Shown in pieces: positions 16,671-25,235 of a stretch of 37,737 nucleotides of DNA. Within the stretch, counting starts at the first letter, position 1, and each line of letters starts with the position of its first letter. Made by a program: the position numbers and the translations under genes. Under the pieces are notes generated by a model. That model worked only from the letters and a program-made list of their open reading frames with translations, had not been told where the DNA came from and searched no databases. This DNA comes from Pseudomonadota bacterium (GTDB lineage Bacteria; Desulfobacterota; Desulfobulbia; Desulfobulbales; JAHJIY01), in assembly GCA_018823175.1 (NCBI GenBank), contig JAHJIY010000100.1, forward strand, positions 1 through 37,737, read 5' to 3'.

Positions 16671-17489
16671 TCAACTGGACAAAGACCTGCCTACCAGCAC
16701 CTTGTTTTTCAAATAATCCATGTCAATATAGGCCGTCGCTGAAAATTCTTCATTTTTATATAGCCAGTAAAGAATTGTAACCAGCATATTATACTTTGCT
16801 CCAACCTTGCCTTTGCCTAAATAAATCGGGAAAGGCCGGTTGGTCAAAAACATTACCAATTCATCCTTATTTGCCAGATTAACCTCTGAAATATTTTGCC
16901 CGGGCAGCATTGAATTACCCCGCCCGGCATAACGAAGCAGCAAAAGAGCATCCTCAACCATCGGATCCCTTAAAGTCAAAGCCCCTCCTTCTAATCCGGT
17001 AATAACCGGAAAATCTATATCGTCCTCCGAACTTACCTTGGCAAAAACATCTCCTCGCCGGTCCAGATAATGCAAACCATCATCCATGTTTATCATCGCA
17101 ACCGGCACCCTTTCTTTCAGAGTTATGGTTATCCGATTCGGCCAGTTCCGATCTACTTCCGCCCGTTCAATCCACTCGTTTTTTTCCAGCCTCTCTTCAA
17201 CAATATCTCCATCCATCGCCAGCAGATTCGTATGAATGTCGACTCCGCTCAATTCAAGAGCGATACTTTTGGTGATGCGCTGAGATCCCTGAATTTTAAT
17301 CGCCGTAACTTGAAAAAAGTCAGATTTGCTCAATCCCCTGTAGACGATAAACCCGATACTCCAAACCGCCCCCGCAACCAGACAAAACCCCATGAAGACA
17401 ATCAGAAGCTTTCTCTTTAGACCCATGAACCGACTTTGATCAAATCGAACACGTCGATGTCTATATTGCCTGATCTTTTTCAGTTTCAT
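16671..17489 (-). CDS. ftsQ: Cell division protein FtsQ (POTRA domain)
   Basis: A bitopic divisome scaffold that links FtsL/FtsB to FtsI/FtsW in model bacteria. The 272 residues have a basic cytoplasmic N-terminus (rich in Arg and Lys), one membrane helix at about 27-49, a POTRA domain from about 59 (FFQVTAIKIQGSQRITKSIA) and a beta domain with NRITITLKERVPVAMI. Its ATG overlaps the murB stop as ATGA, so the two are translationally coupled. The ddl gene that often sits between murB and ftsQ is missing. Confidence 0.93.
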   Translation of the reverse strand: MKLKKIRQYRHRRVRFDQSRFMGLKRKLLIVFMGFCLVAGAVWSIGFIVYRGLSKSDFFQVTAIKIQGSQRITKSIALELSGVDIHTNLLAMDGDIVEERLEKNEWIERAEVDRNWPNRITITLKERVPVAMINMDDGLHYLDRRGDVFAKVSSEDDIDFPVITGLEGGALTLRDPMVEDALLLLRYAGRGNSMLPGQNISEVNLANKDELVMFLTNRPFPIYLGKGKVGAKYNMLVTILYWLYKNEEFSATAYIDMDYLKNKVLVGRSLSS

Positions 17490-18490
17490 TTATCCTTCAA
17501 AGGCATGTCATTATTAAGAATATGCACCTCTGGTTCAAGCCTTACGCCATATTTTTTCCAGACCTTATCCTGAATAATTCTCATCAGTTCAAGAACATCA
17601 CCCGCGGTGGCACCGCCGGTGTTAACGATAAAATTGGCATGAACCTCTGAAACAATAGCTCCTCCCACTCGACATCCTTTGAGGCCGGCATCCTCAATTA
17701 ACTTACCAGCCGCCTGCCGGGGAGGATTCTTGAAAAAGGAACCAACACTTGCTACCGCTTGCGGCTGACGCTCTTTACGTTTTCTGGTTAATTCCCGACA
17801 TTGCGCTTCAATTTCCCGCCGATCTCTTTTGAATAATAGAAAATCGACCATAACCACGATCTTATCCCGGCTTTCGCCCCACTGCCGGTAGGAAAAATCT
17901 ATGCTATTACTCTCCGCACTGACCAGTTGGCCATCGTTATCCAGCCAGGTAACAGATGCCACAAATTCCTTGATCTCATGCCCCCAGGCCCCGGCATTCA
18001 TTACCACCGAACCACCAACACTTCCCGGGATCCCAACGGTAAATTCCAATCCAGACAATTCCATTTCCATGCACCAGTTCAACAATCTGGCAAGACTACA
18101 CCCTGATTCCACCCGAATTCTAACCTGTCCGGAAAATTCCTCTCTGACCTTAATCTCAGAGAAATCCCGCCCAAGCACAATCACCAGACCAGCAAATCCC
18201 TCGTCCGGCACCAGAATATTACTGCCTCTGCCGATTACCCGCCAACTAACCCCTGACTTTTGGGCTCCGGCCACAATTACCGAAAGATCTTCAATACAAG
18301 AAGGTATGACTAAAGCTGCGGCCAGCCCACCAACTTTCATGGTGGAAAAATCTGCCAAAGGCGCATCCCAAACAACCTCCCCACGCCAGAATCCCTGCAC
18401 CTTTTCTCTTAATTCAGCATTCTTCACGGGAATATCATATCCTTTCAAGATCGGAAAAAAATAACTGCTGACATCTTGCACTTCTAACAC
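17486..18490 (-). CDS. murB: UDP-N-acetylenolpyruvoylglucosamine reductase
   Basis: An FAD enzyme that reduces UDP-GlcNAc-enolpyruvate to UDP-MurNAc using NADPH. The 334-residue protein has the FAD-binding segment GRGSNILVPDEGFAGLVIVL, the motif GSVGGSVVMNAGAWG and the catalytic region ASVGSFFKNP, where Ser serves as proton donor in characterised enzymes. The start is GTG at 18490, supported by GGGAGG six bases upstream and overlapping the murC stop by 7 nt. The first 25 residues are a family-variable extension. Confidence 0.97.
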   Translation of the reverse strand: MLEVQDVSSYFFPILKGYDIPVKNAELREKVQGFWRGEVVWDAPLADFSTMKVGGLAAALVIPSCIEDLSVIVAGAQKSGVSWRVIGRGSNILVPDEGFAGLVIVLGRDFSEIKVREEFSGQVRIRVESGCSLARLLNWCMEMELSGLEFTVGIPGSVGGSVVMNAGAWGHEIKEFVASVTWLDNDGQLVSAESNSIDFSYRQWGESRDKIVVMVDFLLFKRDRREIEAQCRELTRKRKERQPQAVASVGSFFKNPPRQAAGKLIEDAGLKGCRVGGAIVSEVHANFIVNTGGATAGDVLELMRIIQDKVWKKYGVRLEPEVHILNNDMPLKDK

Positions 18491-19869
18491 CGATCGCCTC
18501 CCAGTCTCCGCAAGATTTCTTCACCGGCGCGCCAGATATCTCCTGCCCCCAGAGTCACAACCACATCGCCCTCTTCAAGTACAGGCACTACTTCCTGGGC
18601 CAGATTATCAACCTCCCGGACAAACATGACATGACGCTGTCCATGTTGTTTGACCCCATCCATAAGAGCCTCACCGGAAACACCATCAATCGGCGACTCA
18701 CTGGCCGCATAAATATCAGTCAATACCAAGAGATCCGCCCCAAAAAAAGCGGTACAGAATTCTTTATGCAAGGCCTGCGTCCGACTATAACGATGGGGCT
18801 GAAACAACACAACCAGTCGCCGTTTGGGCCAGGCCTCCCGCAATCCTTCCAGTGTGGCCCTTACTTCGGTCGGGTGATGCCCGTAATCATCGATAACCGT
18901 TATGTTATTCACTTCCCCCTTTACCTGAACCCGACGCTGCACTCCTGAAAAGTTCTGCAGGGCAGAAGCGATAACCTCAAAAGAAATATCAAGCTCCAAG
19001 CCTACGCTTATCGCCGCTAATGCGTTATAAATATTATAACGACCGGGCAGGGGCAAAGTTATCTCGCCCAACACTTTTTCTCCCCGGCAGACCTCAAACT
19101 TTGAAGAAAGACCTTCCGACATCAAGTCCCTGGCATAAATATCGGCCTGGGGGGTAAGTCCATAAGAAATCACCCTTTTGCCAATTGCCGGCAGCAAATC
19201 GGTTATATGCGGGTCGTCCATACACAAGATAACCGCCCCATAGAAGGGAATCTTGTTGATGAACGCCAGAAAAGCCTCTTTGATTTCGCCGATATCCCGG
19301 TAATGATCCAGATGCTCCAGGTCAATATTAGTAACAACTTCAATGACCGGGGACAGTTTCAGAAAAGATCCGTCACTCTCATCGGCTTCCGCCACCAGGA
19401 ATTCACCTGCACCCAGTTTAGCATTTGACCCGATATTGTTTACCTTTCCTCCGATCACCACCGTTGGATCCAATCCGGCTTCCGCCAGAATCCAGCCGAC
19501 CATCGAGGTGGTTGAGGTCTTGCCATGACTGCCAGCCACGGCTACGCCGAATTTTTTCAATCTCATGAGTTCGGCCAGCATTTCCGCTCGTGGAATAACC
19601 GGCACATGTGCTTCCCGGGCCGCTATAATTTCCGGGTTATCCTCTTTTACGGCCGACGAAACCACTACCACATCCGCCCCTGCTATCAATTGGCCATTAT
19701 GCCCGACATTAACCTTCCCGCCGAGGCCAACCAACCTGCGGGTAGTCTCGCTCTCTCGCAAATCCGAACCACTGACCTTATAGCCCAGATTAAGCAGAAC
19801 CTCGGCAATACCGCTCATGCCGATCCCACCGATCCCTACAAAATGGATGTGCTTTGATTTCTTATACAT
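18484..19869 (-). CDS. murC: UDP-N-acetylmuramate--L-alanine ligase
   Basis: An ATP-dependent ligase that adds L-Ala, the first residue of the stem peptide, to UDP-MurNAc. The 461-residue protein has the N-terminal substrate-binding Rossmann motif FVGIGGIGMSGIAEVLLNLG and the ATP loop GSHGKTST (113-120), where His is typical of MurC. It also has EADESDGSFL and the C-terminal VIDDYGHHPTEV and LFQPHRYSRT blocks. The ribosome binding site is weak (AGAGG about 13 nt upstream). It lies between murG and murB, the normal order. Confidence 0.97.
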   Translation of the reverse strand: MYKKSKHIHFVGIGGIGMSGIAEVLLNLGYKVSGSDLRESETTRRLVGLGGKVNVGHNGQLIAGADVVVVSSAVKEDNPEIIAAREAHVPVIPRAEMLAELMRLKKFGVAVAGSHGKTSTTSMVGWILAEAGLDPTVVIGGKVNNIGSNAKLGAGEFLVAEADESDGSFLKLSPVIEVVTNIDLEHLDHYRDIGEIKEAFLAFINKIPFYGAVILCMDDPHITDLLPAIGKRVISYGLTPQADIYARDLMSEGLSSKFEVCRGEKVLGEITLPLPGRYNIYNALAAISVGLELDISFEVIASALQNFSGVQRRVQVKGEVNNITVIDDYGHHPTEVRATLEGLREAWPKRRLVVLFQPHRYSRTQALHKEFCTAFFGADLLVLTDIYAASESPIDGVSGEALMDGVKQHGQRHVMFVREVDNLAQEVVPVLEEGDVVVTLGAGDIWRAGEEILRRLGGDRC

Positions 19870-19899
19870 TTATTCAACCATGCCTCTTTTGGTAACCTC

Positions 19900-20979
19900 T
19901 CAGGCCGCCGCCAGCTGCAAACATTCCTCCATTATCACCGAAACCGCCTGGGGCCGAGCCATGCTTCCCGCCTTATCCGACATTTCTTGCCGCGCCCCAT
20001 AGTCACTAAACAGACTCACAATTTTCCGACCCAGAAGGTCTTCATTCAACTCATTTTCCAAAAACATGATCGCACCGCCAACCTTAACCAGTTGAAGAGC
20101 GTTTTTTTCCTGATGATTATCCGCCGCATATGGATACGGAATCAGGATTGACGGTTTATGCATCACCGTGATTTCTGCAAGCGAGGTGGCCCCAGCCCGC
20201 GAAACAACCAAATCGGCCAGTTGGTAAGCACCGACCATATCATCAATAAACGAACTGACTTTTGCTTTGATCCCGGCCTGGGAATATTGCCGGCGGACCA
20301 TTTCCTCATCCTTTTTCCCGGTCTGATGAATGACCATAAAATCATTGGGCAACTCACTTTTATATTTCTCCAAAGCCCCTGAAACTAAAGAATTTACTCG
20401 ATGCGCTCCTTGACTCCCTCCCAGGACCAAAAGAGTTGAACCGGCAGCTTTGACCTTTTTAATATCTCTCGTTATATTCACGAACTCAGCCCGAACCGGA
20501 TTACCGGTAAATACATATTTGCCGACAGGAAAATAACTTTCGCTGCCGTTAATTGATAAAAATATCCGGTCGGCAATTTTGCCCAGCATACGATTGGCCA
20601 AACCCGGCACCGAGTTTTGTTCATGGATACAAGTCGCTTTTCCCATTAATCTTGCCATCAATATCACCGGCCCGGTCACATAGCCGCCAACCCCGACAAC
20701 CACATCCGGGTTAAACCGACGAATTATCATGGCGGCCTGGATCAGACTAATCGGCAACTGCACCAGGGCACGCAAGACCTCCAACCAGGACTTCCCTTTC
20801 AAACCATGACAATTCAAAGTTTCTGAAGCAAACTTTCTTGCAGCCAACACCTTGTTGTCTATCATCCGCCCAGTTCCGACAAACAACACTTCACTACCTG
20901 GTAATTTATGCAAAACTTCCTCGGCCAAAGCGATGCCGGGAAACAGATGCCCGCCAGTACCTCCGCCGGTCACGATCAT
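19900..20979 (-). CDS. murG: Lipid II synthase MurG (GlcNAc transferase)
   Basis: A peripheral membrane glycosyltransferase that adds GlcNAc to lipid I to make lipid II. The N-terminal glycine loop GGGTGGHLFPGIALAEEV, the motif HEQNSVPGLANR, the second loop VLGGSQGAHRVN and the sugar-nucleotide region SRAGATSLAEI are all present. The start is uncertain. The frame is open to a TTG at 21081, but that would overlap the small upstream gene by 59 nt. I take the ATG at 20979 (MIVTGGG, 359 residues), which matches where MurG normally begins. A TTG at 21003 with GAGAGA upstream is the main alternative. Confidence 0.95.
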   Translation of the reverse strand: MIVTGGGTGGHLFPGIALAEEVLHKLPGSEVLFVGTGRMIDNKVLAARKFASETLNCHGLKGKSWLEVLRALVQLPISLIQAAMIIRRFNPDVVVGVGGYVTGPVILMARLMGKATCIHEQNSVPGLANRMLGKIADRIFLSINGSESYFPVGKYVFTGNPVRAEFVNITRDIKKVKAAGSTLLVLGGSQGAHRVNSLVSGALEKYKSELPNDFMVIHQTGKKDEEMVRRQYSQAGIKAKVSSFIDDMVGAYQLADLVVSRAGATSLAEITVMHKPSILIPYPYAADNHQEKNALQLVKVGGAIMFLENELNEDLLGRKIVSLFSDYGARQEMSDKAGSMARPQAVSVIMEECLQLAAA

Positions 20980-21022
20980 TCTTATGGAATTAATTGTTTC
21001 CAACTCATCTTCTCTCAAACGA

Positions 21023-21223
21023 CTAGAGGTTTCTTCCCTTGCCGGCCGATTTGCCACTCCACTTATGACTGGCTTCACCAATTTTCAGCATCGCCTTCCG
21101 GTGACAATCCGGACAAAAACCATGCGATACCTCTTTTACACTCTCAACCACCAATCTCTGCCAGCCTTCATCAACCTTGGTCCTCTTACAGGCACAACAA
21201 ATTGTTTTCATTTTTTTATTCAT
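21023..21223 (-). CDS. Small CxxC/CxxC putative zinc-ribbon protein in the ftsW position
   Basis: A 66-residue basic protein that I cannot assign a function. It has two Cys pairs, C9/C10-x-C12 and C37-x2-C40 (CCACKRTKVDEGW and HGFCPDCH), which could bind one zinc. The spacing and words resemble the short Cys-containing tail (CxxCxKxRDDxGxW, then HGxCPxC) found at the end of some PAS or receiver-domain signalling proteins, here as a free-standing protein. The ATG overlaps the murD stop by 8 nt and a weak GGGA lies just before it, so it looks co-translated with murD. A second ATG at 21211 is possible. It sits where ftsW is expected between murD and murG. Confidence 0.65.
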   Translation of the reverse strand: MNKKMKTICCACKRTKVDEGWQRLVVESVKEVSHGFCPDCHRKAMLKIGEASHKWSGKSAGKGRNL

Positions 21224-22604
21224 TTCCCACTAATTTCATTACCGCAGATCTGAAAACATCACCGCGCTGGCTATAGCTCGTAAACATGTCAAAACTTGCA
21301 CAAGCCGGCGACAGTAAAACTACATCTCCGGGTTCGGCGATAACACTGGCCCGACATACCGCTTCCGGCAAACTATGACAAGCTTCTGTTTGCGTATCCT
21401 TTGCAAAGTAATCAGCCATTTTTGTCGCGGCCTCACCGATCAACAGCATACTTTTGACCTTTGCTCGGACTATTTCTTTAAGAAATCCATAATCCCCGCC
21501 CTTATCACGCCCGCCGCCGATCAAGACTACCGGTCGGTCCATTCCTTCCAACGCCGCGCGAACAGCCCCGATATTAGTACCTTTCGAGTCATCGACATAT
21601 TTAACACCCCTTATTTCCGCCACCAAAGTCATTCTATGATCCAGTTTTTTATATGACGTTAATGCCTGCTGTACCGCATACGTCGGGCAATTAAGCAGCC
21701 TGGCCGCCAAAACAGCCGCCATCGCGTTATGAATATTTGGTTCTTGATTTAATGAACTGCCCGTAAGCTCATACTTTTCTTCAACACTACCTAAACCCTT
21801 CATTTTCAGAGTCATATGATCAATTGCAATGCCATTTTGATCGCCGGCTAACTCTGTCCCGTAATAAAATTTTCGTCCGCCCGTCTTGCCCTCCAGCCGA
21901 TCCATAATTTCAGAATCATCAACGTTCAACACGACGGAGTCATCCTTGTCCTGCGCCGCAAAAATACTGAGCTTTGAGGCGGCATATTCATCATATGATG
22001 AATATCGGTCCAAATGGTCCGGAGAGATATTAAGTAGTACCGCGACATCAGGTCTAAATCCCGGCGCCGTATCTAACTGGAAACTGCTGACCTCCACGAC
22101 TACCACCTCAGCATCTTGCGAACCGCATACATATTCCGCCAGCGGTATTCCAATATTGCCTCCCACAAAAACTTTTTTATTAGCCGCCGCAAACATTTCT
22201 CCCAGCAGAGTGACAACCGTACTCTTACCATTGGTCCCGGTCACCGCAACCATTGGGGTTTTAAGATATTCTGCCGCCAGAGACATTTCGCCAACCACCG
22301 GCACACCATGCTTACGACATTGTTCCAGGACTGGGAGATCAAGAGGAACTCCCGGACTTACCACCACCAGATTCGCCAGACTAAAGAAATCTGCGGCATG
22401 ACCATCTGTTTCCACTTCAATCTGTTGATCGCGAAGACGCCGAAGCAGAGCTTGATCAAGGTCTGTTGACGACCGACTATCGGAAACCGCTACCGCAGCC
22501 CCAAGTTTTTTTAACAGCTTAACCGCGGCAATACCGCTACTCCCCATTCCCACAACCAACGCTCTGGTCGTTGAATCAATTGTCATCAAGGAAGCTGCTG
22601 CCAT
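21216..22604 (-). CDS. murD: UDP-N-acetylmuramoylalanine--D-glutamate ligase
   Basis: An ATP-dependent ligase adding D-Glu to UDP-MurNAc-L-Ala. The 462-residue protein has VVGMGSSGIAAVKLLKKLG at the N-terminus, the ATP loop GTNGKST (123-129), VEVSSFQLDTAPGFRPDV, and DDSKGTNIGAVRAALEG with VVLIGGGRDKGGDY in the C-terminal domain. The start at 22604 lacks a clear ribosome binding site; a second ATG at 22586 would remove six residues. It follows mraY after 43 nt. Confidence 0.97.
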   Translation of the reverse strand: MAAASLMTIDSTTRALVVGMGSSGIAAVKLLKKLGAAVAVSDSRSSTDLDQALLRRLRDQQIEVETDGHAADFFSLANLVVVSPGVPLDLPVLEQCRKHGVPVVGEMSLAAEYLKTPMVAVTGTNGKSTVVTLLGEMFAAANKKVFVGGNIGIPLAEYVCGSQDAEVVVVEVSSFQLDTAPGFRPDVAVLLNISPDHLDRYSSYDEYAASKLSIFAAQDKDDSVVLNVDDSEIMDRLEGKTGGRKFYYGTELAGDQNGIAIDHMTLKMKGLGSVEEKYELTGSSLNQEPNIHNAMAAVLAARLLNCPTYAVQQALTSYKKLDHRMTLVAEIRGVKYVDDSKGTNIGAVRAALEGMDRPVVLIGGGRDKGGDYGFLKEIVRAKVKSMLLIGEAATKMADYFAKDTQTEACHSLPEAVCRASVIAEPGDVVLLSPACASFDMFTSYSQRGDVFRSAVMKLVGNE

Positions 22605-22647
22605 AATTTTTACCGATTTGTCATTATGCCAATATTATTAAACGGAC

Positions 22648-23727
22648 CTACCGTAATTTAAGGGTTGCCAAAGCAGTGAGCCCCAAAACAATCGATATAA
22701 TCCAGAACCGGACAACCACCTTAGGCTCTTCCCAACCCTTTTTTTCGAAATGATGGTGAAATGGCGCCATCAAAAATATTCTTTTCCCGCCGCTAACCTT
22801 AAAAAATCCGACCTGCAGGATTACCGACAAGGCTTCCATTACAAATATGCCACCAACGATGGCCAACAATATTTCCTGTTTAATAATAATTGCCACCATC
22901 CCCAAGGCCGCTCCCAAAGACAAGGAGCCGACATCTCCCATAAAAACCTGGGCCGGATAGGCGTTAAACCACAAGAAACCAAGGCTGGAGCCGACCAAAG
23001 CCCCGCAAAATACAGCCAACTCACCGGCTCCCTGCACAAATGGAATCTGGAGATATGAAGAGAGCACGACATGTCCGGCCAGATATGAAAACAATAAATA
23101 TACGCTGCTGGTCACTACTGTCGGGCCTGCGGCAAGTCCATCAAGGCCATCCGTCAAATTCACCGCATTGGAAGACCCAACCACCACTAAAACGGCAAAA
23201 ACTATATACCCCCAACCTAAATCAGGTCGAAAATCCTTCATGAATGGAAAACTCAGATGACTATCAAAATCAGAAAAGGAGGCCAGGATGATTCCGGCAA
23301 CCAATGCGCCGGATATCTGCAGAATAATTTTGCCCCTGGCACTAAGCCCCTTGCTGTTCTGTTTTTTTATCTTTCGGTAATCATCATAAGTCCCGATCAT
23401 CCCGAACCATACGGTAACTCCCATAAGCAGCCAGATTAATCGGCTGGTGAGATCAACCCACAACAGAGTGGAAAAAATTACCGCAAAGAGAATCAGGAGA
23501 CCCCCCATAGTGGGAATCCCACCTTTACTAAGATGACTTTTTGGCCCATCCGCCCGAACAACTTGCCCGATCTGCAATCTCTGCAATGACCGGATAAACC
23601 AGGCTCCCAGAAATAAGGTCAGTAAAAAAGCGGTCAAGGTGGCACCGATTGAGCGGAAGGTGATGTAGCGGAAAACATTGAAACCGCCAAAATAGGCATG
23701 AAGAGGATAGAGTAAATGATAAAGCAT
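22648..23727 (-). CDS. mraY: Phospho-N-acetylmuramoyl-pentapeptide transferase
   Basis: An integral membrane enzyme that moves phospho-MurNAc-pentapeptide onto undecaprenyl phosphate to make lipid I. The 359-residue protein has about ten hydrophobic helices and the family's acidic motifs: [24 protein letters not shown] and [13 protein letters not shown]. The HHH motif [14 protein letters not shown] is also present. The ATG overlaps the murF stop by one base (TAATG), with GGGGAG about 11 nt upstream. Confidence 0.98.
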   Translation of the reverse strand: MLYHLLYPLHAYFGGFNVFRYITFRSIGATLTAFLLTLFLGAWFIRSLQRLQIGQVVRADGPKSHLSKGGIPTMGGLLILFAVIFSTLLWVDLTSRLIWLLMGVTVWFGMIGTYDDYRKIKKQNSKGLSARGKIILQISGALVAGIILASFSDFDSHLSFPFMKDFRPDLGWGYIVFAVLVVVGSSNAVNLTDGLDGLAAGPTVVTSSVYLLFSYLAGHVVLSSYLQIPFVQGAGELAVFCGALVGSSLGFLWFNAYPAQVFMGDVGSLSLGAALGMVAIIIKQEILLAIVGGIFVMEALSVILQVGFFKVSGGKRIFLMAPFHHHFEKKGWEEPKVVVRFWIISIVLGLTALATLKLR

Positions 23728-25235
23728 TAACTTTTGCTCCCCTGTTCAAGAAGCTCTAGATCTGCGATGATATCCTCCATCTTCATGCCCCGCGAACCTT
23801 TGACCAAAATCCAATCACCTTTAGTAATTTTCCCGGCCTTAATCAGACCATTCAACTCGTCAATTATCTCTGATTTACCATCAAAGCTCCGAGCCTGCCG
23901 CGGCACCATGCCAGACTTTCTGGCCGCTTCCGTCACGTTATTGGCAAAAGAGCCCAGTGCGAACAGATAGTCGCATTTAAGCCGGGCCACGGTTTCTCCC
24001 ACAAATCGATGAGCAGCAACACTCTCCCGGCCCAGTTCCAGCATGTCGCCCAAAATTACTACTGACTTGCGGCCTCGACGCAAATCCTGCAAAGTCTCCA
24101 AGGCTGCCAACATTGAGGCTGGATTGGCATTATAAGAATCATTGACCACCATCATGCCACCAGCCATTTTCTGGACCTGCATCCGCTTATCGTATGGAGT
24201 AAAGGCGCTCAAACCATGAGCGATTTCATCGATATTCATCCGCATACAAGTCGCCATTGCGGCTGCGGCCAAACTATTAAGGACATTATGTTGACCAAAG
24301 CATTTCACCTTCAGCCGCGCTCTGTTTCCGCCAATATGTAATGTGAAGACCATCCCCTCGGCCCCGAGACTTTTTACGTGAGTAGCCCGGATAAAAGCCT
24401 TCTGATTTCGACCAAAGCTAATTATTTCCTGTGGACTTTTGCGCACCAGACGCCGAACTCTTTGATCATCAAGATTGACAACCAGCTTCCCCCATGATTT
24501 TATCCCGGCAAACAACTCCCCTTTTGCCCGGGCCACTCCTTCGATATCATCCAGACCCTGCAGGTGGGCTCCCTGAATGTTGTTGATGCAAGCGATATCC
24601 GGATCGGCTATCTCAGTCAAACGGGCGATTTCACCCGGCAGATTCATCCCCATCTCCAAAACAGCGACATCATGTCGATAATCAACCGGCAACAATGACA
24701 ACGGCAAACCGACTAAATTATTGAAATTACCCCTGGTTTTCAGCACATTCATTTTAGTTTCAAGAATGGTGGACACCATCTCTTTAACTGTGGTCTTACC
24801 GGAACTTCCGGTAATGGCCATCACCTTCAAATTACGCATCAATGATCGTCGATAAGCAGCCAGATCACCAAGGGCTTTCAATGTATTATCTACTAAAATC
24901 ACCGGCACCGATGGCAATACCTCAGGAATCCTGGCAACAATCACGCCAGCCGCACCTTTGTTCACGACATCTTCAACAAATGCCAGAGCGTCGTAACGCT
25001 CCCCTTCCAGCGCCAGAAAAAGATCTCCCGCTTCAATAGCCCGGCTGTCTGTGGAAATGCTTCTAAATCCAGCCTGATAGCGCCCGCAAACAATTCTGCC
25101 GCCGGTTGCAAGTAATACCTGATCCAGGGTCCATACCGGATTTTGAGCCGTGGCAAAGCCATAACCAAAACCGGCCGAATAACTACCGGACGAAGCCATT
25201 CTATTGCTATATACAGAATTCCTTGCCAGCTCCAT
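23727..25235 (-). CDS. murF: UDP-MurNAc-tripeptide D-alanyl-D-alanine ligase
   Basis: Joins the D-Ala-D-Ala dipeptide to the UDP-MurNAc-tripeptide. The 502-residue protein has the ATP loop GSSGKTT (143-149), the N-terminal domain segment [37 protein letters not shown] and [11 protein letters not shown]. The ATG at 25235 has AGAGG seven bases upstream and overlaps murE by 29 nt. This start gives about 30 extra residues before the usual MurF beginning ([13 protein letters not shown]). An ATG at 25199 is an alternative without a good ribosome binding site. Confidence 0.96.
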   Translation of the reverse strand: MELARNSVYSNRMASSGSYSAGFGYGFATAQNPVWTLDQVLLATGGRIVCGRYQAGFRSISTDSRAIEAGDLFLALEGERYDALAFVEDVVNKGAAGVIVARIPEVLPSVPVILVDNTLKALGDLAAYRRSLMRNLKVMAITGSSGKTTVKEMVSTILETKMNVLKTRGNFNNLVGLPLSLLPVDYRHDVAVLEMGMNLPGEIARLTEIADPDIACINNIQGAHLQGLDDIEGVARAKGELFAGIKSWGKLVVNLDDQRVRRLVRKSPQEIISFGRNQKAFIRATHVKSLGAEGMVFTLHIGGNRARLKVKCFGQHNVLNSLAAAAMATCMRMNIDEIAHGLSAFTPYDKRMQVQKMAGGMMVVNDSYNANPASMLAALETLQDLRRGRKSVVILGDMLELGRESVAAHRFVGETVARLKCDYLFALGSFANNVTEAARKSGMVPRQARSFDGKSEIIDELNGLIKAGKITKGDWILVKGSRGMKMEDIIADLELLEQGSKS

